Positions 24,201-36,100 of a stretch of DNA of 64,000 nucleotides are shown in pieces. Positions within the stretch are counted from its first letter, which is position 1, and the number at the start of each line of letters is the position of its first letter. This DNA is from Locusta migratoria. Its lineage: Eukaryota; Arthropoda; Insecta; Orthoptera; Acrididae. A model generated the notes under the pieces. The model saw only the letters and a program-made list of their open reading frames with translations, was not told the origin of the DNA and made no database searches. The position numbers and the translations under genes were made by a program. Location: NCBI GenBank assembly GCA_026315105.1, contig JAOYRU010000057.1:22783-86782 (forward strand). The letters are read 5' to 3'.

Positions 24201-25427
24201 GAGGGCAGTGAGCTGCACTGGCGACTAGTCTGCGAAGTGATTGACCTCTAAAATGGTAGTACATGATAATAAAAAACTATTTAAAAGAGAAATTTGCATT
24301 TATTTCGTTATTTGCATTATTGTGCGTTTCCCTCCAGACGCTCTCATTACTATATAAGGACCCTGGGAGCCTATACAGACGACAGAATGGACGCTGGAGG
24401 GCAGTGAGCTGCACTGGCGACTAGTCTGCGAAGTGATTGACCTCTAAAATGGTAGTACATGATAATAAAAAACTATTTAAAAGAGAAATTTGCATTTATT
24501 TCGTTATTTGCAATATTGTGCGTTTCCCTCCAGACGCTCTCATTACTATATAAGGACCCTGGGAGCCTATACAGACGACAGAATGGACGCTGGAGGGCAG
24601 TGAGCTGCACTGGCGACTAGTCTGCGAAGTGATTGACCTCTAAAATGGTAGTACATGATAATAAAAAACTATTTAAAAGAGAAATTTGCATTTATTTCGT
24701 TATTTGCATTATTGTGCGTTTCCCTGCAGACGCTCTCATTACTATATAAGGACCCTGGGAGCCTATACAGACGACAGAATGGACGCTGGAGGGCAGTGAG
24801 CTGCACTGGCGACTAGTCTGCGAAGTGATTGACCTCTAAAATGGTAGTACATGATAATAAAAAACTATTTAAAAGAGAAATTTGCATTTATTTCGTTATT
24901 TGCATTATTGTGCGTTTCCCTGCAGACGCTCTCATTACTATATAAGGACCCTGGGAGCCTATACAGACGACAGAATGGACGCTGGAGGGCAGTGAGCTGC
25001 ACTGGGGACTAGTCTGCGAAGCGATTGACCTCTAAAATGGTAGTACATGATAATAAAAAACTATTTAAAAGAGAAATTTGCATTTATTTCGTTATTTGCA
25101 TTATTGTGCGTTTCCCTCCAGACGCTCTCATTACTATATAAGGACCCTGGGAGCCTATACAGACGACAGAATGGACGCTGGAGGGCAGTGAGCTGCACTG
25201 GCGATTAGTCTGCGAAGTGATTGACCTCTAAAATGGTAGTACATGATAATAAAAAACTATTTAAAAGAGAAATTTGCATTTATTTCGTTATTTGCATTAT
25301 TGTGCGTTTCCCTGCATACGCTCTAGTTACTATATTAGGACCCTGGGAGCCTATACAGACGACAGAATGGACGCTGGAGGGCAATGAGCTGCACTGGCGA
25401 CTAGTCTGCGAAGTGATTGACCTCTAA
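15226..25427 (+). repeat. Higher-order repeat organisation in segment 2
   Basis: Marked monomers recur at multiples of the period. The variant with tatatta plus ctgggaag, or a close relative, starts at 15,226, 16,990, 19,342, 21,106, 21,498, 23,457 and 25,221, at spacings of about 9, 12, 9, 2, 10 and 9 monomers. It is usually followed by a monomer with tttattacg. Another variant (acgtcag with ctgaactgggg) lies at 15,756, 17,520, 19,284 and 23,399. A run of nine monomers from 19,342 is repeated from 21,498, with the same gacgaaag and gacaata markers at matching places. So the array grew by duplicating multi-monomer blocks. Confidence 0.8.
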
Positions 25428-26914
25428 AATGGTAGTACATGATAATAAAAAACTATTTAAAAGAGGAATTTGCATTTATTTCGTTATTTGCATTATTGTG
25501 CGTTTCACTGCAAACGCTCTCATTACTATATAAGGACCCTGGGAGCCTATACAGACGACAGAATGGACGCTGGAGGGCAGTGAGCTGCACTGGCGACTAG
25601 TCTGCGAAGTGATTGACCTCTAAAATGGTAGTACATGATAATAAAAAACTATTTAAAAGAGTAATTTGCATTTATTTCGTTATTTGCATTATTGTGCGTT
25701 TCCCATGCAGACGCTCTCATTACTATATAAGGACCCTGGGAGCCTATACAGACGACAGAATGGACGCTGGAGGGCAGTGAGCTGCACTGGCGACTAGTCT
25801 GCGAAGTGATTGCCCTCTAAAATGGTAGTACATGATAATAAAAAGCTATTAAAAAAAGAATTTAGCATTTATTTCGTTATTTGCATTATTGTGTGTTTCC
25901 CAGCAAACGCTCTCATTACTATACAAGGAACCTGGGAGCCTATACAGACGACGGATTGGACACTGGAGGGCTGCTAGCTGCACTGGCGACTAGTCTGCGA
26001 AGTGATTGACCTCTAAATGGTAGTACATGATAATAAAAAACTATTTAAAAGATAAATTAGCATTTATTTCGTATTTGCATTATTGTGCGTTTCCCTGCAA
26101 ACGCTCTCATAACTATATAAGGACCCTGGGAGCCTATACAGACGACAGGATGGACACTGGAGGGCTGCTAGCTGCACTGGCGACTAGTCTGCTAAGTGAT
26201 TGACCTCTAAAATGGTAGTAAATGATAATAAAAAACTATTTAAAAGAGAAATTTGCATTTATTTCGTTATTTGCATTACTGTGCGTTTCCCTGCAAACGC
26301 TCTCATTACTATATAAGGACCCTGGGAGCCTATACAGACGACAGAATGGACGCTGGAGGGCACTGAGCTGCAGTGGCGACTAGTCTGCAATGTGATTGAC
26401 CTCTAAAATGGTAGTACATGATAATAAAAACTATTTAAAAGAGAAATTTGCATTTATTTCGTTATTTGCATTATTGAGCGTTTCCCTGCAGACGCTCTCA
26501 TTACAATATAAGGACCCTGGGAGCCTATACAGACGACAGAATGGACGCTGGAGGGGCAGTGAGCTGCACTGGCGACTAGTCTGCGAAGTGATTGACCTCT
26601 AAAATGGTAGTACATGATAATAAAAAACTATTTTAAAAGTGAAATTTGCATTTATTCGTTATTTGCATTATTGTGCGTTTCCCTGCAGACGCTCTCATTA
26701 CTATGTAAGGACCCTGGGAGCCTATACAGACGACAATATGGACGCTGGAGGCAGTGAGCTGCACTGGCGACTAGTCTGCGAAGTGATTGACCTCTAAAAT
26801 GGTAGTACATGATAATAAAAAACTATTTAAAAGAGAAATTTGCATTTATTTCGTTATTTGCATTATTGTGCGTTTCCCTGCAAAACGCTCTCGTTACTAT
26901 ATTAGGACCCTGGG

Positions 26915-27369
26915 GCTTTGTTTACATCTGGTGGCGAGTCGTTCCAGCCGTAGCGGTCTCCGAAAGCTAAGTTCCAATAAGTGTTTGTGTTATTGTAGTT
27001 AAATTATTAAAGTGAGTAGATTCAGAAGGTGTTATCACGCTAGTTATTTATTAAATTTAGTACTTTTCAACAGGTGGCTTGCTGTTTTTAACGTAGTTGA
27101 GGTTGGGAAACTTTAAGTTACGGTATTTGATAACTCTTGTACTCTTACTGTGTTTGGTTAGTTTATTAGTGACGCTTGAATTTGTAACTTGTTTATACAA
27201 GCAATAGTGTAAAGTTTCTGTGGTAGTGTTATTTGTTTCTTTTCTGACACTATTAGTTGTTGTTACTTGACTTTGTAGAGACTGAGGTTTGTTGATTGCT
27301 GTAGTTAAGAGGTACTTCCTACTTCTTTTCTAGAAACGTAACTTAATAACTTAATTGTGAAATTTTACC
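26915..27369 (+). other. Element D 5' region
   Basis: About 455 bp from the left junction to the first candidate ORF1 ATG at 27,370. It begins gctttgtttacatctggtgg, is T-rich further in and has no coding potential that I can support. It probably represents the 5' UTR with internal promoter; no motif is assigned. Confidence 0.6.
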
Positions 27370-27689
27370 ATGAGTGAAAATGTGGGCTCTGTCGTAGGGT
27401 CGTGCGTAGTGGGCTGCAGTGTGGGATTTGCAGTAAGTATTTTCATGGGGGGGAGTGCAGTGGGGAAGCCAGTGGGCATTGTGGTGAGGTTCTCTCCTGG
27501 AACTGTAGGATTTGCAGCAGGAATAAGTTGATAGAGGGAGCAGGAGCGTTTGATCTGCGCCCTTCAGGTGCAGTTGAAAAACGCTGAAGAGGAACTAGGT
27601 AGGTTGAGGAGGGGAAGGGGGGGCTGGGGGAATGGGAACTGGCAGTTGGCAAGAAGGTAGCTAGGAGAAGGTATTCAGATAGCTTTACA
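27370..27689 (+). pseudogene. Element D ORF1 remnant, PHD-finger-like part
   Basis: From about 27,402 the frame encodes CGIC, then YFH, then ECSG and, after about 15 residues, WNCRIC: a Cys/His pattern resembling the PHD finger of CR1-like ORF1 proteins. The only nearby ATG (27,370) is in a different frame, so a frameshift near 27,400 separates it from the PHD part. A second shift near 27,575-27,590 is needed to continue into a short charged, coiled-coil-like stretch (LKNAEEELGRL). At least one more shift follows in the G-rich run around 27,610-27,635. The piece is a degraded gene fragment. Confidence 0.7.
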
Positions 27690-28395
27690 TTGCAAGTTGC
27701 AAATAGGTTTGACCAACTGTCAGAGTTGAGTGGAGATGAACCTCCTGTAGCTGTAGGTGTAGGAAGTACGCAGCAGACCTCAGCTTTTGGTAAGCCGAAA
27801 TCTGTAGAGAGGTCTCTTAGGAAGAAGAAGGTTCTGCTGCTAGGTAGTTCTCATGGCAGAGGTGTTGGCCAACAGTTGCAGGAAGTACTTGGGAGTGAGT
27901 ACCAGGTCACCAGCAAAGTGAAGCCTAGTGCAGGGTTAGCTCAGGTCACTTGCAACATAGGGGACTTATGTAGGAATTTTTCAAAAGAGGATCAGGTAGT
28001 TATAGTGGGTGGGGCCGGGAATAGTCTTGATAGGGACGGGGAATATGATATAGGTGGTGATCTGGAAAGGATAGCAACTGAAACTGGTGGCACGAATGTG
28101 CATTTCGTGCAGCTGTTTCAGCGTCATGATAGGGCCTTGTCTTAATACGGCTGTCAGCCGTGTTAACATGGGGCTTGAGAAGGCGCTGATGACGGAGGGC
28201 ATGGATCACATTGCAGTGGTGCCAGTTGAAACTATCCAAAGGTCGGATTTTACTAGGCACGGTCTGCACCTCAATAGGTATGGGAAGGGGAGGTTGGCAA
28301 AGCTCATAGGTGACAGTGTAGTAGGGGGTGGGGGTTTCACTCATGGAAAAATTCCTGTAGTAGTTGGTGCTAGGGCTGCACCTTTTTTAGACTGA
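27690..28395 (+). pseudogene. Element D ORF1 remnant, SGNH/esterase-like domain
   Basis: Open to 28,145, with an NRFDQL segment, then VLLLGSSHGRG (nucleophile block of an SGNH hydrolase) and VIVGGAGN (third block). A stop ends the frame at 28,145, but the missing C-terminal part, including GLHLNRYGK (final block), continues in another frame to 28,395. One extra G in the GGG run at 28,132-28,134 explains the break: dropping it in silico would bring the two halves into one frame. Esterase-like domains in ORF1 are known for CR1-like retrotransposons; their role is uncertain. The first codon at 27,690 is TTG, so this is not a natural start. Confidence 0.75.
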
Positions 28396-28451
28396 AGACA
28401 GCTGATAGATATTCCTGCTTAAAGGAAGTCCCTCTAAGAATTGAACCACCT

Positions 28452-30158
28452 TTGACAAAGTCTAAGAATATAAGTAATAAGGGAATTACTGTTTTTCATC
28501 AAAATATACAGGGTATCAGAGATAAAGTTAATGAAATGCTTATTGATACTGATTCTGACATTATTGGAATTTCAGAGCACTTTTTAAGTGGTGTGACAAT
28601 TAAGAGACTTCCTTTACCAGGATACAGGTTAGCTGCCTTCTACTCTAGGAGTTCCTTGCAGTGTGGGGGAGTGGCCATGTATGTAAAAAACGATTTTTCA
28701 TCGGAGTCAATCGATTTTTCTAAACACTGCACAGAACAGATATTTGAATGTTGTGCAGGAGTTGTTAATGTTAATGGAACTAAACTAGTAATAGTTGTTA
28801 TTTATAGATCCCCTGACTCAGATTTTAAAATGTTTCTGCCCAAGCTGGAATTGGTTCTGGGTTCACTGTATAGGAAGTATAAAAATTTAATTGTGTGTGG
28901 AGATTTCAACATTAATTGTGTAGGTGATAGCTCAAGGAAAAGTCAGCTGTTAGATCTATTTAATTCCTATCACATGATGCAAACAGTATTTTTTCCAACG
29001 AGAGTGCAAGGAAATAGCAGTTCTACCATTGACAATATTTTTGTTCATTCTTCATTATTAGAGGGGCACTCTGTCAGCAGAATAGTAAATGGCCTATCAG
29101 ACAACGATGCCCAACTTTTAATTCTAAAAAGTATTTGTTCTCAAAGAAATGTTAAACATAAATATCAACTACACAGAAAAGTTAATCCAGTTGCAATTGA
29201 GACCTTTTTAAGCCTAATTAAGGAACAAGAATGGCAGGATGTTTATAGTGCTGTTAATGCAGATGATAAATATAATGCTTTTCTGAACACATTTATTATG
29301 CTGTTTGAAAGTTGCTTTCCGCTAGAACGCTCAAAACAGGGTACTTTCAGTAACAGACAGCCAGGGTGGATGACAAAGGGGATAAGAGTATCATGTAGAA
29401 CTAAGCGGGAGTTGTATCAAAATGTTAGAAGCAGTCAGAATGAAGATGCAGTAGCTCATTACAAACAGTACTGTAAGGTTCTGAAAAACGTCATTAAGAA
29501 TGCAAAAAGTATGTGGAGTATGTGGTACGCAAAAAGAATAGCAAACTCTCGGGATAGAATTAAAACTATCTGGTCAGTCGTGAAGGAAGTGTCTGGTCAG
29601 GAGCAGCAGGTAGAAGATATAACGTCAGTGCGTAGTAGGAATGATTCTGTTACTGACAAGTTAGATATATGTGCAATATTCAATAATCACTTTCTGAATA
29701 TAGTAGAGGAACTAAACAAAACTCTAGTTTCTACAGGTAATCATATAACGTTTTTAGAAAATGCGTTTCCGAGGCTGTTACCTGAAATGATCCTTCATGA
29801 TACTTCCATAGGTGAGATTGAGTCAATAATTAAATCACTAAAGACTAAGGACTCTTGTGGATATGATGGGGTATCTACCAGAATTCTAAAGTACTGTTCT
29901 CCATATGTTAGCCCAGTACTAAGCCATATTTGTAATTTTTCCTTTCAGAATGGTCAGTTTCCTAACAGATTAAAGTACTCAGTAGTGAAACCGCTTTATA
30001 AAAATGGAGAAAGGGATAATGTAGACAACTATAGACCTATTTCTATGCCATCGGTTTTTTCCAAAGTTATTGAAAAGGCTGTATATTCAAGATTAATTGA
30101 TCATTTCAGTTCACATAATTTCCTGTCAAACGTACAGTTTGGTTTTAGAAGTGGTTTT
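28452..30158 (+). pseudogene. Element D ORF2, endonuclease and N-terminal RT (frameshifted)
   Basis: AP endonuclease at the N-terminus: QNIQG, SEHFL, CGDFN, TIDNIF. The last expected motif, usually SDH, reads SDN here, with Asn encoded at 29,103-29,105, so a catalytic His is probably lost. The RT begins near DNYRPIS and QFGFRSG. The frame breaks at a TTTT run (30,155-30,158); one extra T would account for the shift, and the RT continues in the next frame. The upstream frame is open without an ATG back to about 28,380, so the true start is not resolved; the codon at 28,452 is TTG. No RNase H follows. Confidence 0.85.
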
Positions 30159-31356
30159 AACGACCGAAAACGCTATATTTTCGTTTCTCTGTGAGGCACT
30201 TGATGGGTTAAATAAGAGGCTACGGACATTAGGCGTCTTCTTTGATTTAACAAAAGCGTTTGATTGTGTTGATCACAAAATATTGTTGCAGAAGTTGGAA
30301 CATTATGGAATACGGGGAGTGGCCCACAACTGGTTCACCTCTTACTTTAATAATAGACAACAGAAGGTAATTCTCCGCAGTGTAGAAAATGGCTATGACG
30401 TGCAATCCCAATGGGGCACAATTAAGTATGGGGTGCCCCAGGGGTCTGTTTTGGGACCATTGCTGTTTCTTATTTATATAAATGATATGCCTTCGAGTAT
30501 AACAGGTGATTGTAAAATATTTTTGTTTGCTGATGATACCAGCTTGGTAGTGAAGGATGTTGCTCGTAATATTGACACAGTATCAAATAATGCAGTTCAA
30601 GAGATAAGTTCATGGCTAATAGAAAACAAGTTGATGTTAAATCACAGTAAAACTCAGTTTTTACAATTTCTAACACATAATTTGACGAAATCTGACATTA
30701 TGATTACACATAATGGGCATGTGATAAGTGAGACTGAACAATTCAAATTTCTAGGTGTTCATATAGACAGTAAGCTGTCATGGAAAGCCCATGTTCAGGA
30801 TCTTGTTCCAAAACTAAATTCTGCTATATTTACCATTAGAACAATATCTGAGATAAGTGATTTTTCAACACGAAAAGTAGTCTATTTCGCTTACTTTCAC
30901 TCACTTATGACGTACGGCATTGTTTTTTGGGGTAACTCGCCTGATGCAAAAAGGATATTTCTGGCTCAAAAACGGGCGGTTCGAGCAATATCTGGTGTAA
31001 GTTCGCGAACGTCATGTCGACCCCTTTTCAGTAGTCTGGGAATTTTGACTCTGGCGTCACAATACGTTTTTTCTTTAATGTCGTTTGTTGTTAATAATAT
31101 CAGCTTATTCCCAAGAGTTAGTAGCTTTCACTCGGTGAATACTAGACAGATGTCTAATCTACATTTGCACCACACCACCTTAACACTTGTGCAGAAAGGG
31201 GTGCAGTATTCTGCGGCATCCATTTTCAATAAGCTGCCACAAGAACATAAGAACCTTAGCACTAATCCACATGCTTTCAAATCTAAATTGAAGAGTTACC
31301 TCGTGGCTCACTCCTTTTATTCTGTCGAGGAGCTCCTAGAAAAGTTAAACAATTAA
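30159..31356 (+). pseudogene. Element D ORF2, central and C-terminal RT (frameshifted)
   Basis: Continuation of the reverse transcriptase in the +1-shifted frame: FFDLTKAFD, GVPQGSVLGP, FADDTSLV (catalytic FADD), then a thumb region with FLGVHIDSKLSW. It ends at a stop at 31,356 after a C-terminal stretch (SLGILTLASQY and onward) common in insect non-LTR RTs. An ATG at 30,097 lies in this frame, but its first residues are out-of-frame translation of the upstream RT and not a genuine start. No RNase H domain and no C-terminal zinc motif is seen. Confidence 0.85.
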
Positions 31357-31542
31357 GCTAATTTATTTTTTCTTTATTGATTCTTTTCACTTTGTCTTAA
31401 GATTGTCGTGTGCAAAGGACTACTTAAAATTTTTCTATTACCATTATTGTGTAACAATTAATGTATTGACTTGTTCCATGACCATGGAGTCTTACTCCTG
31501 AATTGGGTCCTATGGAACAGAAAAAAAAAAATAAAAAAAAAA
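31357..31542 (+). other. Element D 3' UTR and A-rich tail
   Basis: 186 bp from the ORF2 stop, ending in cctatggaacag followed by an A-rich run with a single T interruption. It leads straight into satellite sequence at 31,543 (tatacagacg). The tail is A-rich rather than the AAC repeat of elements A-C. Confidence 0.8.
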
Positions 31543-34500
31543 TATACAGACGACAGAATGGACGCTGGAGGGCAGTGAGCTGCACTGGCGACTAGTCTGC
31601 GAAGTGATTGACCTCTAAAATGGTAGTACATGATAATAAAAAACTATTTAAAAGAGAAATTTGCATTTATTTCGTTATTTGCATTATTGTGCGTTTCCCT
31701 GCAGACGCTCTCATTACTATATAAGGACCCTGGGAGCCTATACAGACGACAGAATGGACGCTGGAGGGCAGTGAGCTGCACTGGCGACTAGTCTGCGAAG
31801 TGATTGACCTCTAAAATGGTAGTACATGATAATAAAAAACTATTTAAAAGAGAAATTTGCATTTATTTCGTTATTTGCATTATTGTGCGTTTCCCTGCAG
31901 ACGCTCTCATTACTATATAAGGACCCTGGGAGCCTATACAGACGACAGAATGGACGCTGGAGGGCAGTGAGCTGCACTGGCGACTAGTCTGCGAAGTGAT
32001 TGACCTCTAAAATGGTAGTAAATGATAATAAAAAACTATTTAAAAGAGAAATTTGCATTTATTTCGTTATTTGCATTACTGTGCGTTTCCCTGCAAACGC
32101 TCTCATTACTATATAAGGACCCTGGGAGCCTATACAGACGACAGAATGGACACTGGAGGGCTGCTAGCTGCACTGGCGACTAGTCTGCGAAGAGATTGAC
32201 CTCTAAAATGGTAGTAAATGATAATAAAATACTATTTATTATTTGCATTATTGTGCGTTTCCCTGCAGACGCTCTCATTACTATATAAGGACCCTGGGAG
32301 CCTATACAGACGAAAGAATGGACGCTGGAGGGCAGTGAGCTGCACTGGCGACTAGTCTGCGAAGTGATTGACCTCTAAAATGGTAGTACATGATAATAAA
32401 AAACTATTTAAAAGAGAAATTTGCATTTATTTCGTTATTTGCATTATTGTGCGTTTCCCTGCAGACGCTCTCTTTACTATGTAAGGACCCTGGGAGCCTA
32501 TACAGACGACAATATGGACGCTGGAGGGTAGTGAGCTGCACTGGCGACTAGTCTGCGAAGTGATTGACCTCTAAAATGGTAGTACATGATAATACTATAC
32601 AGTTTATAAGAGAAATTTGCATTTATTTCGTTATTTGCATTATTGTGCGTTTCCCTGCAAACGCTCTCGTTACTATATTAGGACCCTGGGAGCCTATACA
32701 GACGACAGAATGGACGCTGGAGGGCAGTGAGCTGCACTGGCGACTAGTCTGCGAAGCGATTGACCTCTAAAATGGTAGTACATGATAATAAAAAACTATT
32801 TTAAAAGAGAAATTTGCATTTATTTCGTTATTTGCATTATTGTGCGTTTCCCTGCAGACGCTCTCATTACTATATAAAGACCCTGGGAGCCTATACAGAC
32901 GACAGAATGGACGCTGGAGGGCAGTGAGCTGCACTGGCGACTAGTCTACGAAGTGATTGACCTCTAAAATGGTAGTACATGATAATAAAAAACTATTTAA
33001 AAGAGAAATTTGCATTTATTTCGTTATATGCATTATTGTGCGTTTCCCTGCAGACGCTCTCATTACTATGTAAGGACCCTGGGAGCCTATACAGACGACA
33101 ATATGGACGCTGGAGGGCAGTGAGCTGCACTGGCGACTAGTCTGCGAAGTGATTGACCTCTAAAATGGTAGTACATGATAATAAAAAACTATTTAAAAGA
33201 GAAATTTGCATTTATTTCGTTATTTGCATTACTGTGCGTTTCCCTGCAGACGCTCTCATTACTCTATAAGGACCCTGGGAGCCTATACAGACGACAGAAT
33301 GGACACTCGAGGGCTTCTAGCTGCACTGGCGACTAGTCTGCGAAGTGATTGACCTCTAAAATGGTAGTACATGATAATAAAAAACTATTTAAAAGAGAAA
33401 TTTGCATTTATTTCGTTATTTGCATTATTGTGCGTTTCCCTGCAGACGCTCTCATTACTATATAAGGACCCTGGGAGCCTATACAGACGACAGAATGGAC
33501 GCTGGAGGGCAGTGAGCTGCACTGGCGACTAGTCTGCGAAGTGATTGACCTCTAAAATGGTAGTACATGATAATAAAAAACTATTTAAAAGAGAAATTTG
33601 CATTTATTTCGTTATTTGCATTATTGTGCGTTTCCCTGCAGACGCTCTCATTACTATGTAAGGACCCTGGGAGCCTATACAGACGACAAAATGGACGCTG
33701 GAGGGCAGTGAGCTGCACTGGCGAGTAGTCTGCGAAGTGATTGACCTCTAAAATGGTAGTACATGATAATAAAAAAACTATTTAAAAGAGAAATTTGCAT
33801 TTATTTCGTTATTTGCATTATTGTGCGTTTCCCTGCAGACGCTCTTATTACTATATAAGGACCCTGGGAGAGTATACAGACGACAGAATGGACGCTGGAG
33901 GGCAGTGAGCTGCACTGGCGACTAGTCTGCGAAGTGATTGACCTCTAAAATTGTAGTACATGATAATAAAAAACTATTTAAAAGAGAAATTTGCATTTAT
34001 TTCGAAATTTGCATTATTGTGCGTTTCCCTGCAGACGCTCTTATTACTATATAAGGACCCTGGGAGAGTATACAGACGACAGAATGGACGCTGGAGGGCA
34101 GTGAGCTGCACTGGCGACTAGTCTGCGAAGTGATTGACCTCTAAAATGGTAGTACATGATAATAAAAAACTATTTAAAAGAGAAATTTGCATTTATTTCG
34201 TTATTTGCATTATTGTGCGTTTCCCTGCAAACGCTCTCGTTACTATATTAGGACCCTGGGAGCCTATACAGACGACAGAATGGACGCTGGAGGGCACTGA
34301 GCTGCACTGGCGACTAGTCTGCGAAGCGATTGACCTCTAAAATGGTAGTACATGATAATAAAAAACTATTTAAAAGAGAAATTTGCATTTATTTCGTTAT
34401 TTGCATTATTGTGCGTTTCCCTGCAGACGCTCTCATTACTATATAAGGACCCTGGGAGCCTATACAGACGACAGAATGGACGCTGGAGGGCAGTGAGCTG

Positions 34501-34899
34501 CACTGGCGACTAGTCTGCGAAGTGATTGACCTCTAAAATGGTAGTACATGATAATAAAAAACTATTTAAAAGAGAAATTTGCATTTATTTCGTTATTTGC
34601 ATTATTGTGCGTTTCCCTGCAGACGCTCTCATTACTATATAAGGAACCTGGGAGCCTATACAGACGACAGAATGGACGCTGGAGGGCAGTGAGCTGCACT
34701 GGCGACTAGTCTGCGAAGTGATTGACCTCTAAAATGGTAGTAAATGATAATAAAAAACTATTTAAAAGAGTAATTTGCATTTATTTCGTTATTTGCATTA
34801 TTGTGCGTTTCCCTGCAGACGCTCTCATTACTATATAAGGACCCTGGGAGCCTATACAGACGACTTAATGGACGCTGGAGGGCAGTGAGCTGCACTGGC

Positions 34900-36100
34900 G
34901 ACTAGTCTGCGAAGTGATTGATCTCTAAAATGGTAGTAAATGATAATAAAAAACTATTTAAAAGAGATATTTGCATTTATTTCGTTATTTGCATTATTGT
35001 GTGTTTCCCTGCAAACGCTCTCGTTACTATATTAGGACCCTGGGAGCCTATACAGACGACAGAATGGACGCTGGAGGGCTGCGAGCTGCACTGGCGACTA
35101 GTCTGCGAAGTAATTGACCTCTAAAATGGTAGTACATGATCATAAAAAACTATTTAAAAGAGAAATTTGCATTTATTCCGTTATTTGCATTATTGTGCGT
35201 TTCCCTGCAAACGCTCTCATTACTATATAAGGACCCTGGGAGCCTATTCAGACATGGAGGGCTGCGAGGTGCACTGGCGACTAGTCTGCGAGTGATTGAC
35301 CTCTAAAATGGTAGTACATGATAATATAAAAACTATTTAAATAGAGAAATTAGCATTTATTTTCGTATTTTGCATTATTGTGCGTTTCCCCTGCAAACGC
35401 TCTCATTACTATATAAGGACCCTGGGAGGCCTATACAGTACGACAGAATGGACGTTGGAGGGCTGCGAGCTGCACTGGGCGAGCAATCTGCGAAGTGATT
35501 GCCCTCTAAAATGGTAGTACATGATAATAAAAAGCTATTAAAAAAAGAATTTAGCATTTATTTCGTTATTTGCATTATTGTGTGTTTCCCTGCAAACGCT
35601 CTCATTACTATATAAGGAACCTGGGAGCCTATACAGACGACAGATTGGACACTGGAGGGCTGCTAGCTGCACTGGCGACTAGTCTGCGAATGATTGACCT
35701 CTAAAATGGTAGTACATGATAATAAAAACTATTTAAAAAGATAAATTTGCATTTATTTCGTTATTTGCATTATTGTGCGTTTCCCTGCAAGCGCTCTCAT
35801 TACTATATAAGGACCCTGGGAGCCTATACAGACGACAGAATGGACGCTGGAGGACTGCGAGCTGCAAGGCGACTAGTCTGCGAAGTGATTGACATCTAAA
35901 ATGGTTGTACATGATGAATAAAAAACTATTTAAAAGATAAATTTGCAATTATTTCGTTATTTGCACTTATTGTGACGTTTCCCTGCAAACGCTCTCATTT
36001 CTATATAAGGACCAAGGAAGCTTATACAGACGACAGAATGGACGCTGGAGGGCAGTGAGCTGCACTGGCGGCTAGTCTGCGAAGTGATTGACATCTAAAA
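34900..36100 (+). repeat. Degenerate satellite zone at the subfamily boundary
   Basis: Monomers here carry many small indels not seen elsewhere: about 13 bp lost from the gacgacag segment near 35,255, extra bases near 35,392 and 35,428, a lost base near 35,690, and a shortened monomer start near 35,728. A cleaner version of the same monomer succession occurs about 4.1 kb to the right (about 39,036-40,100), including the atgatcat and gcgagcaatctgcg markers. Confidence 0.75.

Larger units (their letters stand above)
14625..26914 (+). repeat. Satellite array, segment 2 (196-bp monomers)
   Basis: About 63 monomers of the same family and orientation as segment 1, very regular to about 25.6 kb. 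From about 25.7 kb indels become common, e.g. cccatgcag near 25,703, a shortened A run near 26,016 and a lost base near 26,656. The segment is cut at 26,914 by element D. No gene lies in it; the recurring 60-70-codon frames simply follow the repeat. Confidence 0.98.
26915..31542 (+). mobile_element. Element D: decayed CR1-like non-LTR retrotransposon
   Basis: A 4.63-kb plus-strand insertion into a satellite monomer. Order: a roughly 455-bp 5' region, ORF1 remnants with a PHD-finger-like motif and an SGNH/esterase-like domain, ORF2 with endonuclease and RT but no RNase H, a short 3' UTR and an A-rich tail. PHD plus esterase in ORF1 is known from CR1-like elements, so placement in the CR1/L2 assemblage is reasonable. 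ORF1 and ORF2 are both frameshifted. The satellite ends at ccctggg on the left and restarts at tatacag on the right, so four target bases (agcc) are missing and no duplication is seen. Confidence 0.9.

Noticed and set aside
26915..27369. A host gene or exon in the unique sequence left of element D
   Set aside because: The sequence starts exactly at the satellite junction, leads into ORF1 remnants and has no supported coding frame or splice structure; it fits an element 5' UTR.
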